From positions 81,554,576-81,618,575 of the forward strand of contig OY754329.1 of the NCBI GenBank assembly GCA_963573305.1: a stretch of DNA of 64,000 bases, in the 5' to 3' direction. The notes below the pieces were generated by a model. The model was given only the letters and a program-made list of their open reading frames with translations, was not told the DNA's origin and searched no databases. The translations under genes were made by a program, and so were the position numbers. The DNA is from Pyrrhosoma nymphula. Lineage: Eukaryota > Arthropoda > Insecta > Odonata > Coenagrionidae. This document shows, piece by piece, positions 1 to 11,964 of the stretch; within the stretch, counting starts at the first letter, position 1, and the number at the start of each line of letters is the position of its first letter.

Positions 1-45
1 GATTTGCGTGAGTTGTTAGTGGCATGGTTAGTGACTTCATCGGTG

Positions 46-312
46 TTCTCGAGTTTTACTGCGGTTCCTCATCGTGAGGCTATAGTCTCAATCTTTGCGA
101 GTGAAACCTGGTTGCTCTCGAGTGTTACTGCAGTTCATTTTCGTGAATCTGTAATTTCAATCTTCGCGAATGAAACCTGGTTGTTCTCGAGTGTCACTGC
201 GGTTCTTTTTCGTGAGATTGGGATGTAGAATTTGGATTGACCAAGAACCTACCAATCAGCTGGTAGAATGCTTGAATGAATAATTTCAATCTTTGCAAGT
301 GAAACCTGGTTG
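46..312 (+). repeat. 69-bp tandem repeat, open reading frame kept
   Basis: A 69-bp unit starting at CTCGAG recurs at 48, 117 and 186, and a further decayed piece (AGTGAAACCTGGTTG) lies near 298-312. Because 69 is divisible by 3, the frame stays open on the plus strand from position 4 to 228, giving a 23-residue repeat with cores SSVTAV.FRE and SIFA.ETWL. I do not recognise the protein. It may be the end of a longer repeat array or gene to the left of the window, or an open frame by chance in a satellite-like repeat. Confidence 0.7.
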
Positions 313-1164
313 AGCCTTAAGTGGTAATTATTACGTCTGGTAATTTACCTACTTATTCACAAGGTAAGTTCATAATTTATTCCCCACGCTTTTGCAAATA
401 TTGATCTCCATGTTTAATTTATAAAATGTCAAATGTTGACTTTCGTATCGCGGGCTCGGACATTGCTTTAGCATACTTGAAACACACCTTATGCAGTGCA
501 ATTCTATTCACTGGGTGTCCACTCAAATATCCCACTGAAATTCCACGACTTTTCCAGATTTTCCAGACTGTTTGATAATATGTATTTTTACGGAATATTA
601 ATTTCTTTACAGATGATAAAAATATGATTAAGGGGTGTTAAAGATTAACCCTAAAATATAAGTAAGCAGAATTACGATATAAAATGAATTTTAGCAGTTA
701 TGGAGCATCATCTGAATGACATAACATTGAACATACTGGAGATGGGCAAAAAATACCGGTTTTCAGTTGTACCGATTACTATTTTTTTTAAAGCAGGTAG
801 TACAGACCTGTATTTAAAATCGGTACTATCGACGGTATGGGTACTATAAATTCTGGTATTTAGACAGTGCTGCCATCTTGTGTCAACTAACGGAACTAAC
901 CTCGAAAATTTACTAACTACACTAAATTTTCAAATATATTCTCATAATATGTTTGTCTTTTTCTCTTATTTACATAACCGTGAATTTGAGATGTTTTTTA
1001 TAATTATTGATATAACATTTAAGTATAACTTTTGACATATGCCGAACAGCAGATAATCGATGACTTTGAACCGTATAAATACAAATATTTATTCCTGTAA
1101 GTTAAACGTTAGTGCAACCGCAAGGATTGATCACTATGACAGGGGATTTTACCTGACCACGGCA
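313..1164. other. intergenic, no gene seen
   Basis: AT-rich sequence without a convincing coding region. At 740-865 there is a MITE-like stretch with repeated ACCGGT/TACCG and GGTACTA words, but I could not define its ends. Confidence 0.4.
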
Positions 1165-3072
1165 TTAACCCCTTCCCTGACACATTTTTTTGAGGAAATG
1201 GTTCCAAAAAGGATCATATTTTTTTATTGCATTTTTAAATTATTTATATGTTATAATAATGGGAAAACAAGTTTATTTTGAGCATTGAGCTTTTATTTAT
1301 TAATAATTTCAATTTAAACCCTTATTGTTATCAATTGTCTAAAGTGTGAGAGATTTACTTCTACCTCAGCTAGAACAAGTATTTAAGCCAAAATATCTAT
1401 ATTTTTATTGAAAATTCTACAACCCTAACATATATCCAAATCGATTAGTACAAATTTTAATTATTTTCAGATTTTTTTGTGTGGTAAGTCCTAAAACATG
1501 GTGAGAGACAGCGTTACAACCAAAGAGTTACATCGCAATCTGGGCAAAAATATCTGCTTTCCCTTCGAATAATTTTCCCGTGCACATCTCGATTTCTAGT
1601 ATACAAAAAGCACTTGCGTGTTGGGCATTACTTCTTATTAGTGGCTAGGATCAGCTCAGGAAAGTGCATTTCTAAGGGGCGGAGAGGGTGAGGTGTTGCG
1701 GGTGGCCTACCCACTTCAGGAGCCACAAATTGGGGATGTACTCCTCAATAATTTTTTTCGATGAGGTCAAGTCTATTATTCAAATATGACTTCCTTCCAC
1801 CTGTTCAACATTTGGTCGAAAAGCGACCGCACGCCCAACCATTTTCCTGGGGCTTCCCAGACGGACAATGCACTCTTGGCGGGGCGCCCCTTATCTATTG
1901 TCCCTTTTTTCTCGGGTGACCTTGGAAGAAAGAGGGCTGCAGCGTAGTACATGAGTGTGAGAGGAAACCTGAACGCAATGTAATGAACAGGAGAACAAGC
2001 CACTGCCACTATTCTGAAAATTTTTTGAACTACCAGTAATGCTGTCGAGAGATTTCTTTCGATTTTTCCCGAAAAATGACATTTACGGGGGTTGGATATA
2101 AGATGATTATCATCGTCTAAATCTCAACCTCTAAAAGCCGTTTGTTGCATAAGTGGAAGCCACTAGAGACTGAAAGGTCTGAGAAATCACGAGTTTCACG
2201 TCAACACGGCAGATTTTATTTTACTACAACACCGCATTCGAAGGAAAGGAAAGGAAGGCTAAGTATTTGAGAAATTTGCTGTAATAGGTATGCATAAGAT
2301 CAACGATTCTTTCTACTCCCACACAATGTAGAACTAGAGCATGAATATATCTAGACTAATCATGCAAAAACACGCTTCACTAGTCATAGCTTTATCCGAA
2401 TATTCCTTTATCCTGTATTCGCTTTTTATATGGCTGGTTGCATAACACCCCCTGCCACACGTCCGTGGTGCAGTTTAAGGGTAGGTAGGTACGTAATGTA
2501 TTGTTTAGAAGCGATTGTGAGGGATTATTTTTATTTTTCCTAATACATAGTATCACCGTTACGAGTGTATATCGCGCGACTGTTATTTTTGCATCCGGGC
2601 AGTCACCATGAATGTCGGAATCAATTATATTTAGCGTTTTGAACCCAAAAATAAAATCAAATGCAATATTTTTGTTAATGTAATAACATTTGAATGTGGT
2701 ATACATGCATTGATATTACGCCTAAATGTATGAATTCGATACCAGATAAATTTATCTAAAACAAGAGCAGATAATGCGCTAAAAATCATGTGTAATTGTC
2801 CCAAGACCAAGGTAAAAATTACGAAAATTATGACGCAATTACATACGCTAATGCAACGAAATAAGTGTCAATAACTGGCTAAAAATCAGCCAGTGTGTCC
2901 GCAAACGCCATCTGCTGCCTAGATGTAGAATTTCTACGAAGGGGACGAGATTATTCGTCTTCAGAAGCTAGGAAGTCGAAAGAGCGGATTTGGACGAGTT
3001 AACTCGTCCCTGACGCGATTTGACACACCTGGTTAGGACGAGTTAACTCGTCCTTGTCAGGGAAGGGGTTAA
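1165..3072 (-). mobile_element. non-autonomous piggyBac-like element (TTAA)
   Basis: The element is bounded by TTAA at 1165-1168 and 3069-3072. Its terminal inverted repeats read CCCCTTCCCTGAC at the left and GTCAGGGAAGGGG at the right. The 18-bp palindrome GGACGAGTTAACTCGTCC occurs twice near the right end (2992-3009 and 3036-3053). Its right end aligns in reverse with the left end of the 5689-11048 element (shared TTTGCGGACACAC and ATTAGCGTATGTA words). Its left end aligns with that element's right end (shared TTTTATTGCATTTTT). It is therefore an inverted, internally deleted relative. No intact transposase domain remains, although a word near 1700 (GCGGGTGGCCTACC) matches the 3' coding part of the larger copy. 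Confidence 0.8.
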
Positions 3073-3185
3073 AACAATACCAATCGTTCTTCATATGATT
3101 TAAAATCATTCCAAAAAAGCGACCAGTGCAAACAAACAGCGTCAAATAAAAATTATTTACTGAATAGCCAATGTATATTCCCGAT

Positions 3186-3296
3186 GAATGTTGGGGGTTG
3201 TTCGGGTTTCCAACCGTTTCGATGAACAACTCAATTCGCCGTCGGCAGAGATAGAGAGTTTGACCCGGTCGGAAACCCAAACAACCCCCAACATTG
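3186..3296. repeat. imperfect hairpin (inverted repeat)
   Basis: An arm of about 25 bp beginning AATGTTGGGGGTTGTT is repeated in reverse complement as AACAACCCCCAACATT at the far end, with one mismatch and a loop of roughly 50-60 nt. It lies between the TTAA element and the LINE fragment. Origin unknown; a small snap-back element is the simplest reading. Confidence 0.75.
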
Positions 3297-3349
3297 CTAT
3301 CCACTGCGAAAGCATGAAAATTTCTGCGTATCTTCATGGACTGATATTC

Positions 3350-4836
3350 TAATTTCTCTTCCTTGAACTACGACCTTGACGTGGTGGAAGGGCTTGTGCG
3401 TTCGTACGACCCCTAGGGCTAGACTGGCAGGAGCAAGTACTATTGCTCCTGGTAGGGCCACCCATGCCAGATAGGTCGAAGGGTAGGAGCCAGACAAAAG
3501 GTAGTGCCGTGACGGTGTCACGTTAAAAATACCGTTGAGTGGCGTGGGAATACCTCTCAACTATCACTTCCTAGAATATGAAAGTCATTCACAGAGAATT
3601 GATTCCTGGCAACTACGTGACGCTGTCCACTAGGGCGGGTGTCGTGCCCGGCAGCGTGGGAGGCAAGGCCTCCGCGGTCGCCATCACACGAAATCCTTGC
3701 ACAGCATCATCATCGGCGGATACAAGGGATAGGAGGGAGAAGAAGAAGAAAAAGAGAAAGAGGAGGAAAACAGTGGTAAAAATAGGAACTTAGAAAGGAC
3801 CATGATGAGGGCCGGGAAGTTTAAAAATATTAAGTAGGAAATGGAAAAAGGAAAAATAGATACTTTTGGGATTTTGCGAGGTGAGATGAGAGGATAGCGG
3901 GGACTATTGGAGTGATAGCTACAGGGTAATCTATAGTGGGGGAGATGAGAGTCAACGTGGGGAAGGCATGGTACTGAAAACAAAATTGGGACTGAGAGTG
4001 GTAAACATTGAATAGGTGAGCGACAGGATACTAGTGGTAGAAAAAAAAGCACGCCTGACGAGTTTCGTTCTGGTCCAGGTTTACATGCCTACGAGCAACC
4101 ATAGGGAAGAAGAGGTGGAAGAGGTGTACGAGCAAGTAGAAGAAAAAATTAAAGAATTGCCGGGAGAGAAAAACCTGATAGTGACGGGTGACTGGAATGC
4201 AGTGGTGTGGGAAGGGAGGGACGGATTAGAAGTGGGAGGGTTTGGGCTACGAAGAAGAAATGATCGCGGTGAAAAGGCAGTTGAATTTTTTAGAAGAAAT
4301 AAATTAGTAGTGAAAAACACTTTAAGTTTAAACATCACCCCTGGCATAGGTACACATGGAAAATGCCAGGTGATACTGGGAGATTATATAATGGTAAGCC
4401 AAATTGATTATATAATGGTAAGGCAGAGATTAAGGAACAGTGTAAAAAACTTGAAAGCCAGGGGCGGATGCGGACTCAGATCATAACTTGGTGATGATGA
4501 AGTGTGAAGTTAGAAGCATTAGAAGGGTTGAAAACGAGGGAATACCAAGAGCTGGTAGAAAAGAAGGTGAAGCAAAGCGGATGGGAACAATAGGAACGGT
4601 GGAAAAGAAGAGGGTTAAGAAGCAGTGGGTTACGGAAGAAATGATGAAGAAAATGGAGGAGAGAAGGATATAGAAAAACGTCACACCGAGGTAGGCAAGA
4701 GGAAGTACAAGGAATTGAATCATAAACTCCGGCGAGTGACCAATTGGGCAAAAGAAAACTGGTGGAAGGGACAATGCGAGGAAATGGAAAAGATGCAGGA
4801 GGATGGGGAAGTGGGTGCTATGTACGCCAAGGTGAA
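3350..4836 (+). mobile_element. 5' fragment of an RTE-type LINE
   Basis: A decayed LINE begins with a G/C-rich leader around 3350-3560 and a lysine-rich stretch (EKKKKKRKRR, ~3738-3768). It continues into an apurinic endonuclease domain (separate entry) and breaks at about 4836, where the TACCGT-type end of another element starts. No reverse transcriptase region remains. The order leader, basic linker, endonuclease is what RTE/BovB-like elements show in insects. Confidence 0.7.
4016..4486 (+). pseudogene. LINE endonuclease domain, partial
   Basis: This open stretch encodes part of an exonuclease/endonuclease/phosphatase-fold endonuclease, the enzyme that nicks target DNA for LINE integration. 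Landmarks are VQVYMPTSNH, then VTGDWNAVV (the GDxNA metal-binding motif), NDRGEKAVEFFRRNKLVV, and QIDYIMV followed by RNSVKNLKARGG. A small in-frame duplication places DYIMVSQ before DYIMVRQ. The catalytic SDHNLV motif follows in another frame at ~4475-4495 (SDHNL), so at least one frameshift separates it. The nearest match by eye is the arthropod family often annotated as craniofacial development protein 2-like, which is RTE-derived. It is truncated and not functional. Confidence 0.75.
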
Positions 4837-6119
4837 TACCGTTTAAGCTCGTGTAAGAGGTGCACCTTTTTTCCCAGAAATCGCAGCCGAAAATGAGGGT
4901 GCGCCTCTTACACAAATTTTTTATCTGCCAGCCTTCGAGCCTCGGTCACGATATGAGCGGCGGGCGGCAGAGCAGTATCGCGGCAGGGCAGTAGTGGCCA
5001 CGAAACGAGCAGTGATTCGACCTAAGATAAGTTCAGAATCAGAAATGGCAGTACATACTGTCATCAGACAAAACGTTCTCGGCCAACATTTTGCCACAGA
5101 ATGAGTAGAACGGCGAAGCGGCACAAGAAAAATTTATTATCTGGGATTGGTGGCGAGCGGCAGTAGAGCGCCACCTATGTCACTCACGTCTATCATGGCT
5201 GGGTTCGAACATTTTCCATGTCATATATTAGGAACATAAAACTCAGCGTTGTCGCTCAGTCGCTCGTCTACCGCCGCACCACTCGTATTGGTCGAGGCCA
5301 GTCCCCGGAGAGCGGAGTGACCTTGGTGCTTAGCGTGAGTCATCAAGGGGAGGGTATCGTTTGCTCGCTTGTTTAAGGGGGACGCAGTTGCCTAATAACT
5401 TTAAAAACTTGTAGTATTACAAGGCGAGGGTGTGGGGTGCAATTTGGGGACAGCGATTGGCTGCACAACAAGTGCAAGCACCGGAATTTTCCACCCCACT
5501 ATCTTTCTCATTTTCTGTCACCGGACAACTTTGAGTGACTCAACTGTATGCACCTGCCTGAAGCTCAACTGAGAGAATTCTGTGAATATTAACATTTGTG
5601 CATGCGTCAACATAGGTCAGTGTTGTTCCAAAATGAACAAGGGCAAAATGTTGCGGTCTTTCACGGTAGTTGAAAAAATTAAAGTGCTTTAACCCCTTCC
5701 CTGACGTGGGCGTAATATCTCGTCCGCGCCGGTCTAGCAAATCTGACAAGGGCGTATTATCTCGTCCTCGCTGCCGTTTTCGTTCCATTCCCTGCTTCGG
5801 ACCAAATATTTCATCCCCTTCGTAGAGATTCAATCTTTAGCCAGTAGATGGTGTTTGCGGACACACAGGGCCATATCTAGCCAGTTTTTGAGACTTTTCT
5901 CGATGTATTAGCGTATGTATTTGTGTCATAATATTAGTAATGCTTACCCTGGTGATGCGCTAAATCTCATGTGTTATCGCATGAGATTTAGCGCATTCCA
6001 TGCTCGTATGTTGTATAAATCTATATCGAATTTGATTCATATTTATAGACGTAATATCAACCCATGCATTCTGTATTCAATTAAAAAAATATTTGCAACA
6101 AATATTGCATTTATTTGTA

Positions 6120-7984
6120 CAGTGTGTCCTCGTTTAACATTGTTAACTCGTTCCTGAAAAAGTAGACGTTAAGCGAAACAACGTTAAACGATGCAGTATT
6201 TTCCATAAGAAACAATGTAAAAAATTAAAATCGGTTCCATACTCACCAATGGTAAAGGTATCATAGGGTCCAGTCTGGGAGAAATTCTTGTGTGAGAATA
6301 GTAGAAAAGTAAGGGGTATTCGATGAATGTTAAAGGAAAGTGAAAGGAATGCACATTTATTAAATGTAAGAAAAAAAGGCGTGAGATTCTTAGTTTTGGA
6401 GAAAAGTTTGAAAATGACTAAATTCGCGTATTTTTTGTGATATTTTGACGACACATTGCGAGATATTTGGAAGTCCCGGTAGAGGGATACGGACTAATTT
6501 CACATGTGAAATATGGCCTTACCCAACCCCCCCCAACAACGTTGCGGGTCTGTGGAGTGAAACAGGGGTGCTAAGGTGGGACAGTACGCGGCGTCGAGAA
6601 GGCCATTTCTGAACAGAAAAATAGGTTATTTGGCGGATAGTTACGTTTTATTTTCACGAATACCCTTTTAAACCAACGGTTATTACACCGTTGGTTATTA
6701 CACAACCCACCCCAATGGTGATTGGCTTGCGTAAAATCACGGCGGGAGGCGAGTTGGCGATCAAAGTTCCATATGGAGGCAGTGGAATGAAGTACCTCCA
6801 AGGATTATAGGGTAGCTCCGAGAGGTTACCCGTCCCTCCTGAGTGTGATAAAGCCGTCGAAATGCGGGAATAGTTTTAAGTTGAAGGCGGGAAAAGTCAT
6901 GGGCGGAGGGTATAGAAAATGAAGACACTGCTCGACCGCTGCGCCATCTGGGGGAACTAGGAGGAAAAGGTCAGTATTTCCAATATGGCATCCAGAAGTA
7001 AATTCACATCACAGGTTTAAGTGAATAGTTTACGAAAGAAAAAGGATTTATGAAGCAAACGAAAGGTTAGTACATATAAATGCGCATATGTAGCGTAACA
7101 ATATAAGTGAAATAGGTGGTATAAGGTGATCGGGAAGCAGGTGAAATTAATTTTCTCCCAGACTGGACGCTATGATACAAATACCACGGCGTATTTTAAA
7201 TACGCGGGCAGTCGAACAGATGATTTCACTTGTCAGAGATCTTCATATCTTAGATGAAACAAACTGAAAAGGCATTTTTAAAACAATAAGCACCAGGTTT
7301 CCCTCCTATATTTATGTCAATTAAAATAGTGAGTGAACTAGGGAAACTCAGTGCTGTGTACAACATTTTTGTTATTTCGTAACAATGTTTTAGGAACAGT
7401 ATCACCCTCGACGATTTACTGCATCATGGAGGGTTTAGAAAACTTCCTCTTACACACTAATTCAACACGAAAAACACGTTTTCGATTCACCTCAAACAGC
7501 AGTAAATCTAATTTTTCTTCCGCCAGTTCTACCTTATGGTGGCATGGGATTTTCAGGTATTTTTTCCCGTAGATATCTGCCCCTGGATCTACCATTCGGA
7601 CATGGTATTATTAATACCATGTGATTCTAGATGGTACACTAACGTTGGTTTGAGTTTTAAATCACCCAATGCATTTCCCCCAATAACAGCGTAGTAAATA
7701 ATAAGCAAAAATACAGTTATGAAACAAAATAATGCAATAATTATTCGCTCAGGCGAACTTTTGACACACGCTATGAGGAGTTAACGTCAAACTTTTCCGC
7801 CGAATGGAAATTACGCATCAGATGCGCCAAATTCCTAATCGTTATTCATTTTTTTTTGTTGCGCAAAATTTGAACAACGTTATCGCGAAGCACTGACGAT
7901 GTTGAACGATTAAGGGTTTTAATTTTTGGACAACGTTATCGCAAAACAACGTTAAATGGGACAACGTTAAACGAGGACACATTG
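6120..7984. mobile_element. TA-flanked DNA transposon (GTGTCCTCGTTTAAC ends)
   Basis: The left end is TA|CAGTGTGTCCTCGTTTAAC at 6118-6138 and the right end is GTTAAACGAGGACACATTG|TA at 7966-7986, so the flanking duplication is TA as in Tc1/mariner/pogo elements. No transposase domain was recognised inside. An inner inverted repeat (CCAGTCTGGGAGAAA near 6270 against TTTCTCCCAGACTGG near 7153) adds to the structure. The right-hand 440 bp recur in reverse at 42173-42590. An exon-like piece lies at 6245-6420. Confidence 0.75.
6245..6420 (-). pseudogene. exon-like segment, decayed copy (Frag1/PGAP2-like?)
   Basis: On the minus strand this reads FFLTFNKCAFLSLSF, then SHKNFSQTGPYDTFTIG, ending at a consensus splice donor (TTG|GTGAGT at about 6245). 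It aligns at nucleotide level with 37096-37262 (shared TTTCTTACATT, GCATTCCTT and CACTTTC words, and the same donor position). The hydrophobic stretch is poorer here than in the 37-kb copy. Assignment to a host family rests on that other copy and is weak. Confidence 0.35.
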
Positions 7985-9040
7985 TAATCTTTGTGGTTCA
8001 TAATGGTACTTGCAGTTCATTACGACTATCAAGGGAAATATTGGATGCAGAAATAACAGTACTGCGATATAATCTCGTAACGTGATACTTCGTTTTGGGA
8101 TAAGTAAAAAATCTCTCGCGGTCACTTCGAAATAATACATTACATTCCAGACTGCGAGCTACCCCAAAGGCGGGTGGCAGGGGGTATTATGCAACCAGAC
8201 ATAAAAAGAACGAATATAGGAATATATCGGCAAAGCGATGACTAATGAAGCATGATTTTGTAAAATAAGTCGACATTGTTCGAAATATTGTCCATGAGAA
8301 AATGGATAGACGTGGAGGAAGACCCGAAAACCATATCTCTCCAAACCAAAGACTCCGCGGAAGCCTTCACGGAAATTGTTCACGGATGTTGTTGGCATAG
8401 ATTGTGTGGAAAAAGAAGAAATTGTTGAACCTATCCATCACAGCGAATTTCTCTTCTCTTTTACCCTATACATGTCCTTTTTCGAAACCAGTGCGACCAT
8501 ACAAATGATGTTATCTTCATCTTTGGTCCCAGAAAAAGGCAAGTCCCTTCTGGAGTTGAAGGGTCCACAGAGGGACGGTGTGGGGTTCACCGACCCTCTG
8601 CGGTCCCCCATCCTGATCCCTTCCGCTTTCACCCATTCCTTTGTATTTTCACACGTTTCCCGGCTTCCTTTCTCATTATCGCCAACTGAAACCGTGTTGA
8701 GCATTCGGTACCCTTTTTTGTGACCTTTCGACAAGGTTTTCCTCAGTTCCTTGGTTTTCCCATTTGTGCTGTTCCCCACTCTTCCCTATAGTATATTCTA
8801 TTCGCCTATAAAAGGGATTTTATGACACTATGCTACGGAAAGGGAAGGCTTTTCTTTACCGTCACTGTGTTTTCCCAGAAAATGATCTTGGTTCTCTTGT
8901 TGTTGACCTTTTTCCATGGCCTGTAATTTTAGTTATTCATCGTGCGTCTCAGTGTACACATCTAGCATTTCCCTTGAGTTGTGCATCTCATAAAGTCACC
9001 TTGGAGTTGATTGAGTTATCTGAGATTCGACCCATTTGTC

Positions 9041-10714
9041 ATGGATAGTGATGTGGAAAGTGATTTGGCTGTTGGTGCTTCTGACGAGGAATTTGAAGAG
9101 GATATCGAGCACTCGGGTTCAGATTCAAGCTTCTCAGAGCAGTCGGACGTTGAATCTGAAGATACCGAGGATGAAGATCCAACAGTAGACAGAAATTGGC
9201 GGTCGGTGAACACTTCATGTCCTCCCCCTCCTGCACCTCCAAGATTCAACTTTGAAGGTAACTCTACCATGAATTTCGAAGTTGATCCTGATTGTGGTGT
9301 GAACTATTTTTTAAAATTGTTTTTTGATAACCAAGAGCTGGAACTGATAACCTCGGAGACGAATCGATATGCTGATCAGTGTTTACCTAATAAGCCTTCA
9401 ACATCAAAAGATCAATGGCGTGATGTGAGTGTTCCTGAAATGTGTATATTCCTCGCGTTGATAATGCTTCAAAGCATTGTTCGTAAACCAGAGCAGGAAC
9501 ACTTTTGGTCTACAAGAAGGGTACTAAATACTCCCTTTTACGGTGAAACCATGGCTTACCAGCGATTTTCCAGAATCCGTCAATTTTTGCATTTCAGCAA
9601 TAACGAGGAATATAGACCGGAAATACACCCGAACCCTAAGCTAAACAAAATCTGGCCGATTTTTGATTTACTTAGTGAAAAATTCAGCCATTTATATACG
9701 CCGGAAAGGGATGTAACTATAGATGAAAGCCTTCTTCTATATTAAGGACGATTGGGTTGGCGTCAGTACATACCCACTAAAAGAGCCAGATTTGGTATAA
9801 AGACGTTCGCTCTATGTGAGTCAAAGAGTGGTTACGTTTGGTCTACAATAATATACACCGGAAAAGGGACACTACTGGATGCAGAGTTTGATGGCATGCC
9901 AATGTCATCAAAAGTTGCTTTGACGCTAATGAAGCCGTTTTTTGGGAAAGGTTACTGCATCACAACGGACAATTTTTACACCTCACCACAACTGGCTGAG
10001 ACTATCATTTCCAAGTCATGTGACACTTATGGCACAGTGAGAATTACCAGGAAAGGAATGCCGGAAGGAGCGAAGAAAAAAAAATGAAAAGGGGGGAAGT
10101 GATTGCGTTCCAGAAGGGAAAAATAATGGTGCTCAGATGGAAAGACAAGAAAGAAGTGACGTTTCTTTCTACTGTGCACAACTGTGCAATGGGGGAAACA
10201 GAAAAAAGGGGTGTGTCAGTGCTAAAGCCAAAGGTAATGCTAGATTATAATGAGACGATGGGGGGCGTTGACTGAGTAGATCAACATTTGGCTGACTATC
10301 CCATTCCGAGAAAGAGGGGAAAAAAATATTAAAAGAAAATATTTTTCCACTTATTGGAAATAAGTATGTGGAATTCTTTTGTGTTATACGCAAAATCAGG
10401 GGGCAGAGAATCCCACCTAAATTTCAGGCTGGACCTCATAGAAAAAAATCTTGGAAATATATTTTCCCAGTGTTCCCTCCCCAAAGGCAGGTAGGCCACC
10501 CGCAGTAGTCCACCCCCGACGAATCACCGAGAGACATTTCCCCGATATAATCCCTCCTACAGAGAAAAAAAATCATCCATCAAGGAAGTGCGTGGTATGC
10601 TCTAGGAAAAGAGATACAGGAGGAAAAGTAATTAGGAGGGAAAGCAGGTACTTTTGCGCGGAGTGCAACGTGGGTCTCTTGTGTAACTCCCTGTTTATGA
10701 TTGTACCACACTAA
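9041..10714 (+). pseudogene. piggyBac transposase (DDE_Tnp_1_7), broken
   Basis: The protein cuts and pastes TTAA elements through a DDD RNase-H core. The acidic N terminus begins MDSDVESDL at 9041, which I prefer over 9011 because the preceding residues look like leader sequence. The first catalytic Asp lies in DVTIDESLLLY (~9710-9742), the second in YCITTDNFYTS (~9954-9986), the third in the GGVD motif (~10261-10272). A Cys-rich C-terminal domain (CVVCSRKRDTGG, then YFCAECNVGLL) ends near 10690. Breaks: an in-frame TAA at 9743, a frameshift in the A-run at 10076-10084, a TGA right after GGVD, and a further shift before 10451. The layout matches PGBD4-like proteins. It is dead as read. Confidence 0.85.
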
Positions 10715-11964
10715 AGTGAATTTTTGAATGTACAATTTTTTGTGGTCTACCTTGTGTGTAATATCCCAACAGAAAGACAGTATTAATTACTTCAGTTATC
10801 CCTATTTTCATGACGTAAAAATATTAATTGATTGACAAATGGCTAATTGAAAAGTGATTTCTCTATCAAAATTGAAAATTTCTTAAAAGTTTAAATTTTT
10901 TACAATAAAAATAGAAAAAACGTTTTGAGAACTAGTATTGGCCTGTTTTACTTTACAGCAACCTATAACCTAACAAAAAATGCAATAAAATAATATGACA
11001 TTTTTTGAAACTGTTTCTTGAAAAAAAAACCATCAGGGAAAGGGTTAAGTCATCAAAGATGCTGAGGATGTAGGAAACCGCGCTGCCGGACTAAGGCATG
11101 ATGTGCCGGAATTGTGTATTAGAAGATGAAGGAAGGATAAGGTTGCACTATTCCATACCAATAGGGACAGAAGGTCTTTTCAGGGAAAATCTACAAGCTG
11201 TGACAGGACATGCGCGCTCGTGCCGCCGTACTGCGACGCCCGTCTCACTAGAAAGTCAGCCGTTTTTATGTAAATCATGAAATTTTTTTGTTTTGTCATT
11301 CATTGAAAATTTTTGTTGGACCATATTGAAATAATAAATGCTTCAAATTCCATAGACAGTTATGATTTCTTTCAAAGTTTGATTTTTTTCAGGTTTTGAT
11401 GTTGTATCTACGCCTTATCGTTCGTTTTTTATGTGGCTGACGCTTGGGTATTTTGCATTTAACCTGTTTGCATTCCCGCTTGTCATCGTTTACAGCAAAA
11501 TATAATTTGTAAAAGTTAACCACGTTTTAAAAGGTGACTTACAGCAACTACGACTTGGGCATTAGGAAAACGGTGGGAGGATTAGGATTTATAAATCAGA
11601 GCTCAGTGCGACTGTCCGCACTTACCAACTAAACACTAACTGTAGCGATGTCGGATTTGTTTTGTTTTAATGAATATCAATTAATCCACTCATTCCAAAG
11701 GACAATAAACAATGCAAGCATTGTAGGGCTAAGGCTACAAGTGAATACTTACCTCCAAGGTCCATATATGCCTATGAAAAATGCCGTGTAAATTATAAGA
11801 GAATATCGCAAGCTGCTTTGATAATGGCCAAAAATTCGAAGTTAGGCCCGCAATACCTCGCAATAGGAGAAAAAAAAGCCCCAAAATATTTTCTTCAACT
11901 TCAATGCATAAAAAGAGGGGTGGGCCTCTAACACGGGTGCGCCTGTTACACGCGTTAACGGCAT

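Larger units (their letters stand above)
5689..11048 (+). mobile_element. piggyBac-like element with decayed transposase
   Basis: TTAA at 5689-5692 and 11045-11048 bounds the element. The left end reads CCCCTTCCCTGACG and the right end TCAGGGAAAGGG. Subterminal direct repeats GGGCGTAATATCTCGTCC and GGGCGTATTATCTCGTCC lie near 5707-5770. The transposase runs on the plus strand at 9041-10714. A separate TA-flanked element (6120-7984) is inserted in its 5' part. Confidence 0.85.
5648..11180 (+). pseudogene. pogo/Tigger N-terminal HTH, interrupted
   Basis: The first part (5648-5692) reads MLRSFTVVEKIKVL. After skipping the TTAA-flanked insertion, the same frame continues from 11049 as VIKDAEDVGNRAAGL, then VPELCIRR and RKDKVAL. 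This is the psq/Brinker-like helix-turn-helix that opens many pogo and Tigger transposases and binds the terminal repeats. TAA stops occur at the junction (CTT TAA) and a TGA lies further on, so the gene was inactive. The restored reading across the two outer flanks is direct evidence that the piggyBac element is a later insertion. Confidence 0.7.
4837..11964 (+). mobile_element. pogo-like DNA transposon split by piggyBac
   Basis: The left end reads TACCGTTTAAGCTCGTGTAA near 4837 and the right end reads GTTACACGCGTTAACGG near 11947-11962. Both are followed inward by (G)GTGCGCC and GAGGGG words typical of the same family as 54103-55189. The segment 11740-11960 is the reverse complement of 54120-54310, confirming the relationship. 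A transposase start with a pogo-type helix-turn-helix lies at 5648 and resumes at 11049. The 5.4-kb TTAA element sits between. No DDE domain is left after the helix-turn-helix, so this copy was already deleted internally. Confidence 0.65.
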
